A DNA stretch of 64,000 nt from Nemophila menziesii (taxonomy: Eukaryota > Streptophyta > Magnoliopsida > Boraginales > Hydrophyllaceae). This document shows, in pieces, positions 22,965 to 35,335 of this stretch. Where the stretch lies: the NCBI GenBank assembly GCA_029959085.1, contig JARWIR010000010.1, positions 35,394,731-35,458,730 on the forward strand, written 5' to 3'. Numbering within the stretch: the stretch's first letter is position 1; every line of letters starts with the position of its first letter. A program made the position numbers and the translations under genes. Under the pieces are notes generated by a model. That model did not search any database and was not told the origin of the DNA. It saw nothing but the letters and a program-made list of their open reading frames with translations.

Positions 22965-24470
22965 CTAGGACAAACCCGCAAACCTGTTGTTCATCATCAT
23001 CAGCGTGAGAGTCAATTCCTTCTGTGTCTTGTATAATTGGTTCAGTTGAGTGAGAAGCCTCCATTTCATTTTCATTGATGCTTGCATTGGTTGTTGCAGT
23101 TTATTTTGGTTGAGCTTCCCATCGCTTTGACCAGAGCTTGTCGTGCTTTTCAGTAACTTATGGAGTAATGATTTCCTGTGAGTATTGTTTGTTATATTGT
23201 GGTTTATAGTCATTGATTCTGGAGTTTGTAGATGGTGGAGGATTTTCAGTTAAGGAAGGTAGGAGATGGTGTTCTTTGGTGGAGGGTTGTTGTTTGGGCT
23301 GAGTGTTTATTGGAGAGTAGTGGTGGGATTGTATTTCTATGGGTTTTTTCAAAGATCCGAATGTAATAGAAGTTGGGATTGTTGGTATAGTTGGTATTGT
23401 GCCTTGTTTAAATGGTGTAGTATAGACACTACCTTTAGCTTCTATAATAATATCAGCCCAAATTTTTATCGGTCCACCAAAAACAGCTGGAGGCTCAGAT
23501 AAAGGCTTTTTCCTATTAACCCTATTTCGAGTATTTGACAGCATTGAATTGATGTTGTCAGGTACTTCGTTCCTTTTTTGTGATATTTTTACGGCAGACA
23601 TTAATGGTGGTGTAGCTAATTTATGTGCTTCGAAAATCGGTAGCTTTGTTTCTTGCGCTTCAGGATTTGAATTTTTAGTGAGTTGAGTAGCGATTCCGTT
23701 CTCCGAGTTAGGGTTTTTTGTGGATTTGTAGAAAGACTTTGATTTTTCCTTTCCTTCATTGAATTTTGGTTCGAATCCGTTGATGCCTTTGGATAATTTG
23801 TACCTCAGCTTACTTTTTTGGTGCAGTTTGATTCTTCATGGTCCAAGAAACCACAAATACAGCAAAAATCGCAGATCTTTTCATACTTGAATTATCCTTT
23901 GATGGTGTGGCCATCTTCAAGGAAAATGGAGTAATTTTTTTGAAAGAGGCTTGAAGATGTTCCTGTCAACTCTTGCCCTAACTGCTCCAAATTCTTTGAA
24001 GGTACTAACTGGAGGTAGTATTACATACTCGACTTTTCCTAATTGATTTGCTATTTCTGTTGCATTATCTTCGTTGATAAGGGTGGGGGTATTCCATGGA
24101 TTTGAACAATGAAGGAGGTAGTAGATAGTTGGGATTCGGACAAGCCTTTAGCCGAGTCCCGTTTTTGTAGCAGCACGTGTTTACCCACGACATTCCAAGG
24201 TCTATTTTTCCAAACTGTTTCAAGATCTTCATCCTTTTCAAAGGTAATGAGGCAGGCGTTGAAACCCTTTTTTCTGTATGACATTTTCCAGAGATTCCCC
24301 ATGATAAGTTGATGTTTTTCCGCAGTTAGTTGAAGCTAATGCCTTCATTGCTAATGATTTTTGCAAAGAGCTTTGGTCCCTCAAATTGAGCATAGACTGA
24401 ATTTGGGTCTTCAATGAGAGTAAATGCTTCTCCTACACTATTTGGGTGGTTTTTTGTGTAAAATTCCATC
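22965..24470 (-). pseudogene. LINE ORF1 (DUF4283 and CCHC)
   Basis: Starts near 24470 (MEFYTKNHPNSVGEA). 24302-24051 encodes the DUF4283 core (GNLWKMSYRKKGFNACLITF, then ETVWKNRPWNVVGKHVLLQ). A zinc knuckle CCICGFLDHEESNC follows at about 23870, then a basic Ser/Pro/Thr-rich tail (23601-23158) ending at 22965. This is the RNA-binding protein of plant L1 elements. Broken by several stops and frame changes. Confidence 0.75.
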
Positions 24471-24984
24471 AGTAGAGAGTTAAAGTAAGGCTGAGAGGTA
24501 GGTAGAGTAAAGGAGAGTTAAATGTAGATAGATCTAGGAGTGTGAGAGTAGATTAGAAGATAAAAGTGAGTGTAAATTTAATGAAGCAAGAGATGTTTAT
24601 GTAAATGTATCGGATTTTTGCTATGTTGAGATATATGATTGTGAAAGACATGTTGTAAAATTGATTAAAATGGTTAATTTGAGTTCATTTTTCTGGTGGT
24701 GTTGTGGCGGTTTGTTGATCGGAAAGATAATCTTAGCTGTCCTTGGGGGATGTGCCTGAGAGAGTTAATTTGCTTTGTTCCTTCTTCTTTTTCCAGTTTA
24801 TCTCCTGTCTATTTTTTTTTCTTCTTGTTTTTTTTCAACTTCTGTATCTCTTCTTGAAGCTCTCTTACTTTTTATGAAATTTTATTCTTCTCTGCTCTTA
24901 AATATGCGTTTTCAGTTTCACTTGTTGTCGGGCTTGGAATTTGGGATAATTTTGATTTTAGCTCTTGATTCTCATTCTTCATTT

Positions 24985-24990
<6 letters not shown>

Positions 24991-25050
<60 letters not shown>
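24991..25050. repeat. (TC)n microsatellite
   Basis: About 30 CT/TC dinucleotides; reads as an Arg-Glu tract on the minus strand within the relic coiled coil. Confidence 0.95.
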
Positions 25051-25054
<4 letters not shown>

Positions 25055-25571
25055 CAAATTTTTGGATTCTTTACTTTTTTGAGTTGTCGACCATAAATTC
25101 TCTTGATCTCTCTTCTTCTTCAGTTTATTTAACATTGTAGAGTTTGTATTCTTTTTGTTCTCTGATTGATTTGCCAAATGTTGATTTTCATTTTGTGTGG
25201 CCTTTATCTTCAGTTTGAACTCAAACACCTTTATATTTTTTAGAATTTGAAACTTTCTTCAATAGCTTTATTTCGTCTACTTCAGATTCCGTTTTTTCTG
25301 GATCTCGTGTTGCATTTTTTATATATCTTCTTTTATAGTTTTTTAGCACTAAGTTTCTATGTTTATCGACAAAGAACAAAAAATATTAATCATCTAGTAA
25401 ATTAGTATAGTTACGTTACTAACTCACTGAGTTATGAGATTTGTCTCATATCTCATTGTAATGAGATTTCTCCCATATTTAACTGTTTTGTTTTTCATAA
25501 GTGAGATTTGGGACGAGACCCATAACATATATAATCATATGATATTTTCAATAAACTAGTATATTTTATAA

Positions 25572-25578
<7 letters not shown>

Positions 25579-25612
<34 letters not shown>
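25579..25612. repeat. (TA)n microsatellite
   Basis: Sixteen or so TA units next to AT-rich sequence without genes. Confidence 0.9.
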
Positions 25613-25615
<3 letters not shown>

Positions 25616-26599
25616 ATCTTTGAATGATCCATGACGTTATGGGATTAACCATCTAAGCACTCTTTGATATTCCCGATCATATTCTTTTGTCGACTTCCAT
25701 GTGTTGACATGCTTAAAGGAAAACGTCTGCATTACTAATTTTATTATGAATTAACTATTTTATAATACAACAAGTTATTGAATTACCCACTTTTATTGAT
25801 TTGTTTAATTCTGTTAAACCAGCCATTGCCAGTCATAATTCTCTAACTTATAAAGATCTTGACTTATACGTCTCATCCACCAATCTATCTTTCCTCGGTG
25901 AGGGGATAGAATATTGTGTGCAATATCAAAATGCAAAAAAATTGTGCAATACTCTTGTTGTATTCTTCAGTCTCGGGCTTTCTTCTACCTTATTTCTTAA
26001 AATTATGAAGTTGATTTGGTCTTCCGTGTTAGGGATTACACTGTTGTACCAATTCAGATTCCAACACATCCATTTTCCATATGTCGAAAGGTCCATATCA
26101 CCACTTTCCACTCCTAATACAATATTAATATCATTTGTAGTAAGTTTAATTGTCTTTTGTTTATTCTAAATCCTTTGTGTTTCAGTTTATACGTATTTTC
26201 TATGGTTGTTAGGGCGTCCATTCTTACTCTAATATTTGGGATCACGTAACCATCTTGTACAATGCTTTTATAAAGAAGTAAATGGTAAAATTTGGCATAC
26301 TCTCAAATGCCTTTCCTTGAAATGACTGTCTTTTAAAATTTTAAACAAGGCTTGAAATGTCGATCTACTTTCCGGTTTCATATCTGCATTGTAAAATTAA
26401 TCTGTTACATAAATTATATTTTAATGCTAGTAAAGTAAGGCATAATTCATCACACTTTGATAACTTTGTCAGATATGGGAAAATTCTCAACACTCATCTT
26501 TCTCTGTATTTTTTTATTTTTTGACTATTAGTTAAAGGATTTTCACATAAAAGTTTATGTAATTACAAAAAATTCAATATTATAATACAAATTTATTTT

Positions 26600-27215
26600 G
26601 TTATGCTAAAATTCCCACAACTTCAATGTTTTTATGAGTTTTGGGAAAATTCCCAAAACTCAACTTTACTACATTGTTTCACTTTTTTCATTTTTAATCA
26701 ACTATTTTCAAATAAATTTTTTATTTACTTACCATTTGATCTCTTAATCAACTTCATAATTAAATTTTATTGAATTTTAGGCTTATTTCCCAAAAGCCCT
26801 GCATTTTTTAGGCTTTTGCAAGTTTTGGGAAAATGCCCAAAACTCTTTTTTTTTTTTTTACTTGAATTTTCCCTTTCTTCAGTCTTAATGAACTTATTTC
26901 ATATAAATTTTTGACTTAATTATCATTATAACTCTTAATCAACTTCATAATCTAACTATTCTGAGTTATGTGGATACAAATTGGCAATTTTTCTTAGTTC
27001 TTTTTAATTTTGGGAAAAATCCCAAAATTCATATATATTGCATTTTCCCTTTTTTTCACTCTTAATAATTTTATTTCACACAAATTTATTACTTAGTTAT
27101 CATACAAACTCTTAATCAATTTCAAATTTAACTTTTCTGAGTTATGGGAAAAACCCTTGTATTTTTTCTTAGGGTTTGCAAGTTTTAGGAAAACCCCTAA
27201 AACTCATATTTATTG
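26600..27215. repeat. Tandem array, four ~185-bp units each with a palindrome
   Basis: Palindromes at 26635-26662 (arms TGAGTTTTGGG and CCCAAAACTCA around AAAATT), 26821-26844 (AGTTTTGGG / CCCAAAACT), 27006-27029 (AATTTTGGGA / TCCCAAAATT) and 27181-27204 (AGTTTTAGG / CCTAAAACT), spaced 186, 185 and 175 bp. Between them the text CTCTTAATCAACTTCATAAT recurs. Arms have changed in matching ways (GGG/CCC to AGG/CCT, GAG/CTC to AAT/ATT). Confidence 0.75.
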
Positions 27216-27239
27216 CAATTTGTTCCTTTTCTCACTATT

Positions 27240-28085
27240 AATCAAGTTCTTTCACAAAAAAATTCCTAGAAATCAAACATCATTACTCAATTTCTCATAA
27301 CTTAAACGTTATTACTCATTTTCTCAGAATTCAAACATAAATTCTGCGAAATAATTTTAAATCACAATCTATTTCACCCATATGTAAATTATGATCTGCA
27401 TTTTTATATAAATCTAATTTCTTCTTGTGTTTACACTAAATCCTTACTCGTTTATCCACTCTAATTTATGACATTCTTCAGTATAAATATTCACTCAAAT
27501 CATGCCATTTGTTTAACATCAATGCTTTTAACTGATATACGCGTTCTATTACGTAAATGTACACACATTATCGTATAATCTTACGTTTTCAACTAAAGTA
27601 AAATGAATTTACAAATAGAAAGCATAGTAAATTTTTCTATGTATTGCCATTTTTTCGCTTGAATTCAAGAATTTTATTGTTATAAATTACGATAAAACCG
27701 TTGTTTTTTTTGTATTAAATTTGTTAGAGATTTTCGGAAGATTTCTTTCATATTTTAGCAGATTTTTTAGTTTCGAATTTTTCTATTTTCTCATGTATGT
27801 TTATGGATTGATAGAGTGTTTTTGTATATATCGTGTAAGTATGGTGACTACCTCATTCATTAATTTCGTTCTCATTTTTCTATAAGTATTAAGGGTATAC
27901 CCATCACTTGGACATTAATGCCTTTTATCGGCTAGTGTGTTAGGTGGCAGGGGTTTATTGGGCATTGGCCCAAAGAAAAATAGGGCAAAAAGAAAAAACA
28001 AAGGTTTATGGTTTAATGAATCTCCGATAACTCTTGAATCCTTGATTGATGTGCAAAAAAATATGAAACTTGTTATGCAAGATAA
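27240..28085. other. No recognisable feature
   Basis: AT-rich sequence without an ORF, RNA or repeat that I can identify. Confidence 0.6.
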
Positions 28086-28108
28086 GCCTAAACTCTAATA
28101 CCAATTCG

Positions 28109-28352
28109 ATAGCAAAAAGACCGAATGAATAAAGAACACAATTAAGACAAGATATTTACGTGGAAACCTAAGAAGGAAAAAAACCACAAAGAGTTTCATT
28201 ATAATAAAAGAAAGATTACAAGGAGAATTATAATTTAAAGAGTGTGAATAATAATACACATTACATGTGTATATATAGGGAAGTCGGGGAACTAGGGTTA
28301 TTAATTAAATAGGTCGGGTCTTACAAAGTATAATTGGATCATAAGTCTAACA
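28109..28352 (-). repeat. Possible small copia-type LTR relic
   Basis: On the minus strand it starts TGTTAGAC (28352), contains a TATATATA box near 28270 and is followed at 28106-28088 by TTGGTATTAGAGTTTAGGC, resembling a decayed tRNA-iMet primer site. No second LTR or ORF seen, and the 3' CA is missing. Confidence 0.4.
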
Positions 28353-28403
28353 ATATTATTTTGTCCCCAATCATCAATTAAAATAACCTTTGAACTAACA
28401 TAC

Positions 28404-29608
28404 TGAAAGTCCTAGAGGGGTGAATAGGATTAATAATAAGATTAATGCCTAATTAAAAATATTTTGGACAATTATAAGTTTCAGAGAGAAATTACTAAGT
28501 CAACTTAATATATCAAACTCTTACAGGATCATGAAATGGATAAGCTAGAGGTTAGATATATAAGTGATACAAGAAACTTATCAGTCAACTAATATATCAA
28601 ACTCTTACGGGATCATGCAATGGATAAGCTAGAGGTTCGATATATAAGTGATACAAGTAACTCGAAATTATATTCTCTAACTACTCTAGATGACAATAGG
28701 TTTGATTAACTAGATAATGATTACTACGATATTTATACTAGCATATAATCAAACATATAAAGTGCGGAAAGTAAATAGAGTAGGGATAGAAAGTACACAA
28801 CGATGTATAATGGTTCGGTTTTCCCTACATCCACTACCTAAGGAAGCCTCCTTAGGATTTCAAGCTTTTCACTAAGCTCCCGTGTCTCTCTTAATCGGGT
28901 CGAGAACACAATAACCCTTACAACCACTTCGATACCACGAAGCAAACTCTTGTGCTATCGCAACACAAGGACAACGAGTATATTCTCTATACTCTCACTC
29001 TCTCTTAATCTATCTATTAAAAGAACTAGATCTAAGAGGATAAAAACAAGTGTTTGGTTGGTTGTTATAATTTTCCTAAGAACTCCTAAAGAGAGGATAT
29101 AACTCTAAGCTTAAAACGTCTCTTGAGTTGATTGGAACTTTGAAGCTTCTTTGATTAACTCCTTGATTGAGTAGATATTACAAGTTGATTGATCAATCTT
29201 GGATTTGATAACTTTGATTAAATTGATACCTCTAATGAATGTATAAGATTGTATAAAAAGTGTTGGAAAGAGGTGGTTTGTTGCATAGCTCAAAATCCCT
29301 TTTTATAAGCAAATATTCTGACCCTGGGCGGTATGCCGGTCATCTGGGCGGTATACCGGCCCGGCTTGTCTTCTAGTCAACGGGAAGATCCAACGTGGCT
29401 TGTGACCGTTGGGCAACGGCTCCTTCCGCCGGTATGCCGGTCCTACGGGCGGAATGCCGGCCCGGCTACTAAATAACCCTTGAAAAATAATGTTAAAAGC
29501 ATGGAGAAACGTTATTTGGTTAGGACAAGTATAAAGCACTATTTCGGGGATATTTAAAACACGATTTGGAAAATATTAAAACAAGACTAAAAGGACGTTA
29601 GGCCAACA
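28404..29608 (-). repeat. Solo LTR of the copia family (1205 bp)
   Basis: Starts TGAAAGTCCTAGAGGGG (plus) and ends GGCCAACA, like the LTRs at 45716 and 51146, and is flanked by CATAC at 28399-28403 and 29609-29613. With no internal region or second LTR, it is a solo LTR left by recombination. It contains a diverged internal tandem duplication (about 28496-28580 and 28580-28665, AATATATCAAACTCTTAC) and two pairs of dyad motifs (29328/29348 and 29429/29449). Confidence 0.85.
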
Positions 29609-30900
29609 CATACTACCTTAATTAAATTGTTTTAGTGTTAAATTTCCAACTATCCAGCACAGGACCTTTTTTTTCCTTATTCATTTCAGAGAAATGAATA
29701 AAAACATTTCTATGGCTCACTCTAGGGATTTATTGAATATACAAGTTCAAGAAAGCACTAAGATGATATCATAATAGTCGATTATGTCCCTAATTAAAAA
29801 AACATCCAAGTATGTCATAAATTTGTCGCAGCGACACCACCAAATAGAAGAAAGAGATAATTTTGACAACCACTAAAAATAAAAACATCCTTATTATAGT
29901 GAATTTTTGTCCTTATCCATGTTTCTTCTTCCAAAAACAATGTAACACAATCTAAATCTAAACGAATCTGCAAAAAAAATTAACCACCTCCATCTATGAT
30001 GTTTATGCCTGCGATTCAAATTACAAACTCAATCTTCCAATATCATCTGACTACAACAAAAAAGAGGACGAGAGAAAAATACCACATGATTTCCAAAACC
30101 AGTGTAGAATTACTGAAGTTCATTTTACCCACATACACAACCTCTCTCTCCATCTAAAAAAACTCTAAGATTATATAAAAAAACAGAATGTAGCGTTAAT
30201 AGAATTGCTCACTTCAACATAACATGCCATATGTTTTCATAGTATAAAACCTAATTCTTAAACGCTTTTCTCATTGCATTTGACTGAAATGCCAAAACAC
30301 TCACACGTTATGAGACTTGGGAAATTTGTGTACAAAGAAAAATCCTACAAAAATATGAAATTTGTGTGAAAAAAATATCAGTTTGCAATGTCGACAATTA
30401 AAGGATCATTGTATTTTGAAGGTTTCAATTGTAAAGATTATTTTTTTTTATTTTTGGTTCTTGTAGAATATATTTTTACTGACATTGTAGCGGCATTGTT
30501 AATACTTAGATAGACGATGATTATGAGTGCACGGGGTTGGGCAGTAGTGTGTGAAGAATATAAGTTTGAGATTTTAGAGGTTATAAATGTTTTTATAATT
30601 CTTTTGGTTTGGAGAATATCATCTTTTATGGTGAATCATTGTTGTTGGTTTGAAGAAGATAATGGTGAAGAAGATGATTTTACAATTCCCCCCCCCCTCC
30701 CCCAATATTTTCTTATTTTTTAATGGTTTCCCATCAACAAATTGTTACCAATAAATTTTAAGCTCCTAGTTTATAGATAAAGTTCACGTAATGAATTTAG
30801 GAGATAAAAGAACTACTCTCGTAAATCTCAAATTGTTCTCAACAGAAAAATAACCAATAGGTGATTCAAGTTAGCAAAGTGAATATCAAAAAACAAGTAT
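29609..30900. other. No recognisable gene
   Basis: AT-rich sequence. The open stretch 30517-30723 ends in a poly(C) run and has no resemblance I recognise. Confidence 0.55.
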
Positions 30901-32100
30901 GTTGGGTCCTAGAGGGAGTGAATGGGACTCTAATCTAATATATGTATAATTAAATTTTAAGGACTACTAAATAAGGTGTTTTAAGCTTATGAGTTAAAAC
31001 TCCTAATATATGATGTTAAGGAAGTTCTAAGAATTACGTATATGGAAGCTAAACTTTAGGAATACTATAGTGAAGCTAAAACTAGGATAAGTATTTCTAA
31101 AGATTATCTATCCAGGGAGTTTAATATGACCTAAGTATTTCAAGTTTAAACTAAAATCTTAAGTTCACATAAATAAGCATCTAAGAGTGAAGGTTTCTCT
31201 AATCCAAGAGTTGGATAATTCAATTTAAGCTAAAAAAGTAGTGACAAAACTATTAAGCACCTAAGGTTGTATGTTCTTATGTTTGCTAACTAGTTCTAAG
31301 AGAAACTAATCATAAGTGATATAATGAAAAAAATGCAAGTGATAATTGAAGAGTTAAGGAAATAGATTATGAAAAAGATTTATAGTGGTTAGGTTTCCCT
31401 ATATCAATTATCTAGGTTCATCCCCATACAATTTTCAAGCTTCTCCGCTAAGATTCTTGATATCTCTTTCGGGTGAGATATAAACTGTTACAATGAGGTT
31501 TTTTAGAGCTAAACCACAATATAAAAACTATACTTTTACCAGTTAAGTCACAACTCGATTACAAAGAGAGTTTTTCCGGCTAAGCCACAATCGATTCGAA
31601 AACATCCTTGTGCACTTATGCACACAAGTAACCACTTCCATAAAAGGAACATTCTCCCTTTTCTTTTGAACTCTAGCTAACAAAGCTATGTTCTAATATA
31701 GAATAAAAAAATAAACCCTTGATGATTGAATATAGATTAAGTTACAAACAAATGGATAATGCTTCTTGATGAGATAATCTAGCATGAATAATTGTGAACT
31801 CCTATAAGAGTTGGATGTTAAAGTTATAGCTTGAAGGTTGATCTCCTTTGTCGAGTGGATATGGAAAAAAACTTGATATTAACTCCTCTTTAAGTAGATT
31901 ATAAGTCGTTGCTTGTAGTTTGATCTTCCTCTTTGATTGATATGAAATGAGTATATCTGAGGAAGAACAAACAATTAGCTAAGCTTGAATTTTCTTTAAT
32001 GTAAAAATGCAAGAACAAGCTAGTGAATTCTTTCTTGAAGTGTAGGATAGTGTATGGTTAAATTTGAGTTTCAAGAGGGAGTCTTTGTGATGCAAGGATG
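30901..32100 (-). repeat. Diverged copia-type LTR relic
   Basis: TTGGGTCCTAGAGGGAGTGAA near 30903 matches the LTR end of the copia family. The central text (GTGGTTAGGTTTCCCTATAT, CAAGCTTCTCCGCTAAG about 31390-31460) also follows the same order as in the solo LTR. Much more diverged, and the other border is lost in the AT repeat. Confidence 0.45.

Positions 32101-32102
<2 letters not shown>

Positions 32103-32175
<73 letters not shown>
32103..32175. repeat. (AT)n microsatellite
   Basis: More than 30 AT dinucleotides at the end of the LTR relic. Confidence 0.95.
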
Positions 32176-32179
<4 letters not shown>

Positions 32180-32385
32180 GAGTTACACTAGTTACCAGAA
32201 CATAATCACAATGGTACCAAAAATGTTATATCGTTTTGATGAAGAACAGGTATCCATTATTGTGTCCAACAACTATAATCCACGGGTATTTCTCTGTTGA
32301 TCGGTAAGAAAATCAGAATTACTTGAAACGCCATCGTTGAGGTGAAAACGTCATACCATTTTTTGTCGGGTATTCGTTTTAGGTA

Positions 32386-32866
32386 CGAATATCCGCATAG
32401 ATCTCGGTTTTGGACGCTAGGCGATCGACTAAGGCCTAATGCCTAGGAGGGATTAGACGAGGCCTAGGCGGAATTATAAGGTTTTGACTCCCGATGTGTA
32501 ATTCTGTATATTTAGTAATATATATAGTAATTATAGAAATTTTAACTATTTAAGTCATAAAATTCATCTAACAACACAATAGTAAATATAAAAATACTAA
32601 AAATTGAGTTAGAATATCAATTAAAGAATTCTCGAGAATAAGAAAAATAACAAAAAGGTCTATGCGGTCATGTTTTTCCATTAATCGGTGCCTAGTTGGT
32701 CATTTTTTGTCATTAATCGGTGCATAGACGGGCTGGGCGCTTATTCAACGACGACTAAGGCGCTAGGCAAAAATGCCCAGAATTTTAACTAGGCGTAAGC
32801 GGCTGAGGGGGAGTTGACGCCTAGGCGGCGCCTGGGCGGGGAGATCTACAGCCGCTAACATGTTAC
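32386..32866. mobile_element. hAT-like MITE, older copy (reverse orientation)
   Basis: Reverse-complement relative of the MITE at 41719-42177. It shares the GGAGATCTACAG end (32850-32861), GGCGCCTAGGCGTC-like text, ATTAATCGGTGC twice and the AT-rich middle. Ends are imperfect inverted repeats (TAGATCTCGG left, GGGGAGATCTA right). No clear target duplication; it is older than its relative. Confidence 0.65.
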
Positions 32867-32869
32867 AAA

Positions 32870-33700
32870 ATTGCTAACTGTTACCGACTTCATTTGGTTT
32901 CAAAGGAAAATGTTAATACCAATTTGAGGCTCAAAATGCTATATTGATTTTGAAGGGTGCAAGGTCGGTGGATCTTTTCTATATGATGCATTACTCAAAA
33001 TGAAGTTTCTGAGAATTATTGTAGTTGACCTTGAAAGCTAATTCTTAAGACATGAAAATCTTAATGCTAGTGAGAAAAATAAGTTTTTGCCTAAGTAAGA
33101 ATGCTTGAAATGGAATGATCTAAACAAGACAAATGTTCTCAAAGTATGTATGAGCAAGTATGTAGTTGAGCTCAAGACCTATTATACAACACACAAAGAA
33201 GTATGAAATAAAGTTTAAACTATTTAATAGATCAAGTGTGAAAGATAGTAAAAAGATGTTTTACAATTGTTTTCATAAACAGATACATGAAATGTGAGAT
33301 AGAATAAACACTTAGTTAGCACTTAATCAATTAAAAATTTGTCATATCAAAACAATTTAAAAAAAAAAATTATATACCAGTAGAGTATTATGAATGTATT
33401 ACATAACAAGTATTTAATCAACATGTTTTAGATCTCTTAAATAATCTAAAATATTTGGTTAGGCTTATTTTAGATAAATTATAAGGATCTATATTATAGG
33501 TAAGTTTTTACCATCATCAAATGAATAATATTTAAAAGAAAACTACCTATATTGTTTTGGATTTGTTATGTGAGATCTACAATTTGTTGTAATGTTTTAA
33601 AGAATAGATAATCCACATCTTTTAGTTACAGTAATTTCTTTTTACGATCTAATAAATTTGTCTCCATCATTTTAGTTTGAGATGTATAGAAAAATTTTAA
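32870..33700. other. No recognisable feature
   Basis: AT-rich, no ORF or repeat that I can name. Confidence 0.6.
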
Positions 33701-33708
33701 TAAGATTT

Positions 33709-34496
33709 GGGGTGAGCAAAATAAAACCGAACAACCGAACCGATCCCAAAAACCAAAAAAACTGAAACGAAAAAACCGAAAACCGACAAAACCGTTCGAT
33801 TCGGTTTAAACTTTTTAAAAAACCGAAAAAGTTCGGTTTTGTACGGTTTTACTATGCTAAACCAAACCGAAAAACCGAACCGAAAAATATGAAAACTAAA
33901 TTATGTCTCTAATTTTATTGAGTTTTAAAAAATCTCTCATTTATCCTTAATTAAGACATTCTTGAATTTAATTTATATTTTTGAAAAGATTATGATAAGG
34001 GGATAAACGATGTAATAATTTTTGAAAGAAAAATAGCTGATATATGGTGTGCACCGCCCCTAAAAATGTCATAATGTACAACATATTTCTACATAAATTA
34101 TTAATCAATATATCTTAAAAGAACTTTCGTTTATTGAATTTTTTTTGAAAGTAAACCATACACATTAAATTATATAAATATTCCTCTAAAATTATTTTTT
34201 TCCAATTAATACATAATATTTCAGTTCAAATAATGCAATCTTCCTACAGGGGCCAATAACATGAAAATCAAACACTTCATATATGGATTTTTAGAAAATA
34301 AAACGTCTCAAGTAAACGCCCTTGAAATCTATCCAACTATCGAATTAAGCACAGACCAAAACCGAAAAAACCGAACCGAACATATACAGAACCGTTAAAA
34401 ACCGTTCGGTTCGGTACCGGCACCCCTACAAACCGAACCATTCGGTTTCGGTTTCGATTATACCCAAAAATCGCCGAACCGAACCGCGCTCACCCC
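33709..34496. mobile_element. MITE with GGGGTGAGC terminal inverted repeats
   Basis: Starts GGGGTGAGC (33709-33717) and ends GCTCACCCC (34488-34496). Both ends carry many CCGAACCG/CGGTTCGG subterminal repeats, a well-known type of plant hAT-like MITE. TAAGAT occurs at both outer flanks (about 33701 and 34501), possibly part of a decayed target duplication. The 500-bp AT-rich middle has no ORF. Confidence 0.7.
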
Positions 34497-34499
34497 TAA

Positions 34500-35230
34500 T
34501 TAAGATCGATAGTTGGTCTTGTGGTTAAACTACTCTGTAGAGACCAAAAAATTTTGGAATCGGATTTTATTAAAGTTAAAATGATTTTAAATCCAAAATG
34601 ACTCTTATATGTATTAAAAAAAGGTTCATTTAATAATTTTATCATATGTTTAGTTACACTTTATGACTTTAGAATTCTTTTTAAGATTTGTCAAGTTTAA
34701 AGACCAGTTTGGATTAAGATATTTAAGTAGTATTAATTTCTAATCAAGGAGGTGATAAGATTCATTCCCCGTTGATCTCTATCAATTCAAAGTAAATCAC
34801 GGCATCCATATTATATACACCTAAATGTGGTGCGACTTGCCAAGGGGGGACCAAAATTGCTTTTTGCTAGCACTAATTATTCTTTTCAAATAATATTATC
34901 GAACTATTTTTCCTTTTCTCCACCATTTAAGTGAGCAATGTTATTCTATTGTAGAATAAACATTGAAATTTTCTACCTCATTCATTTAAAAATCATAAAT
35001 GCATAGTTTTTAAGTTTGTATTTCTAAATTTAAAATAAAAAATTGGAAACATTTAAGTTTCTTTATTAGTATAAAGAGCATAATTTTTTTGATTGATTTT
35101 CCTTATTGGGTTATTATTCAATTGATGGAAATACAAATAAGAAATCTATATAATACATTAAGACCTGTTTCTAAATTGGTTAATGTTCAGTAAACCCATG
35201 CAGCCTTATCCACTATTCTGTAAAAGGTAC
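34500..35230. other. No recognisable feature
   Basis: AT-rich sequence without recognisable genes or repeats. Confidence 0.55.
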
Positions 35231-35239
35231 TGTCTTATT

Positions 35240-35335
35240 AAAAAACAATGAGTTATGAGAAGATTTCTAAAACTCAACATTTGAGTTCCCATAACTCAAA
35301 ATTGAGAGAAGTTTTCCATAAATCAAACGACTCTT
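35240..35335. repeat. Three adjacent half-palindromes of the GAGTT..AACTC family
   Basis: ATGAGTTATGAGAAG, TTTCTAAAACTCAAC, TTTGAGTTCCCATAACTC and GAAGTTTTCCATAAATC in tandem. Farthest member of the dispersed palindrome family. Confidence 0.5.

Larger units (their letters stand above)
18404..24766 (-). mobile_element. L1-type plant LINE (decayed)
   Basis: Minus-strand non-LTR retrotransposon with ORF1 (DUF4283 and CCHC), ORF2 (endonuclease, RT, zf-RVT, RNase H) and an 8-nt A tract at 18404-18411. The start near 24766 is set by the C-rich leader (CATCCCCCAAGGACAGC on minus). It inserted into the purine-rich part of the Ulp1-like relic, so target duplications (GAAGAAGGA-like on both sides) cannot be drawn exactly. 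Several frameshifts and stops show it is inactive. A SINE at 19978-20295 interrupts ORF2. Confidence 0.85.
24770..26400 (-). pseudogene. Ulp1-like transposon ORF relic, copy 2, N-terminal part
   Basis: Minus-strand piece 26168-25800 (KTIKLTTNDINIVLGVESGD...RLKNTTRVLHNFFAF) resembles the N-terminal domain of plant transposon proteins that precede a Ulp1-like peptidase. 25228-24872 is a coiled-coil-like stretch (QNENQHLANQ, KNENQELKSKLSQI) with an expanded (RE)n tract made by a GA repeat. The piece runs into the LINE 5' end; the downstream part resumes at 18400. Family assignment is tentative. Confidence 0.4.

Noticed and set aside
24872..25228. Arg-Glu repeat protein
   Set aside because: The (RE)n is a GA microsatellite within a decayed coiled-coil region.
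26600..27215. CRISPR-like array (regularly spaced palindromes)
   Set aside because: Units of about 185 bp with diverging sequence in a plant genome; not a CRISPR architecture.
32386..32866. Ribosomal or other GC-rich gene suggested by the GGCGCCTAGGCG island
   Set aside because: It is the GC-rich end of a MITE with a relative at 41719-42177.
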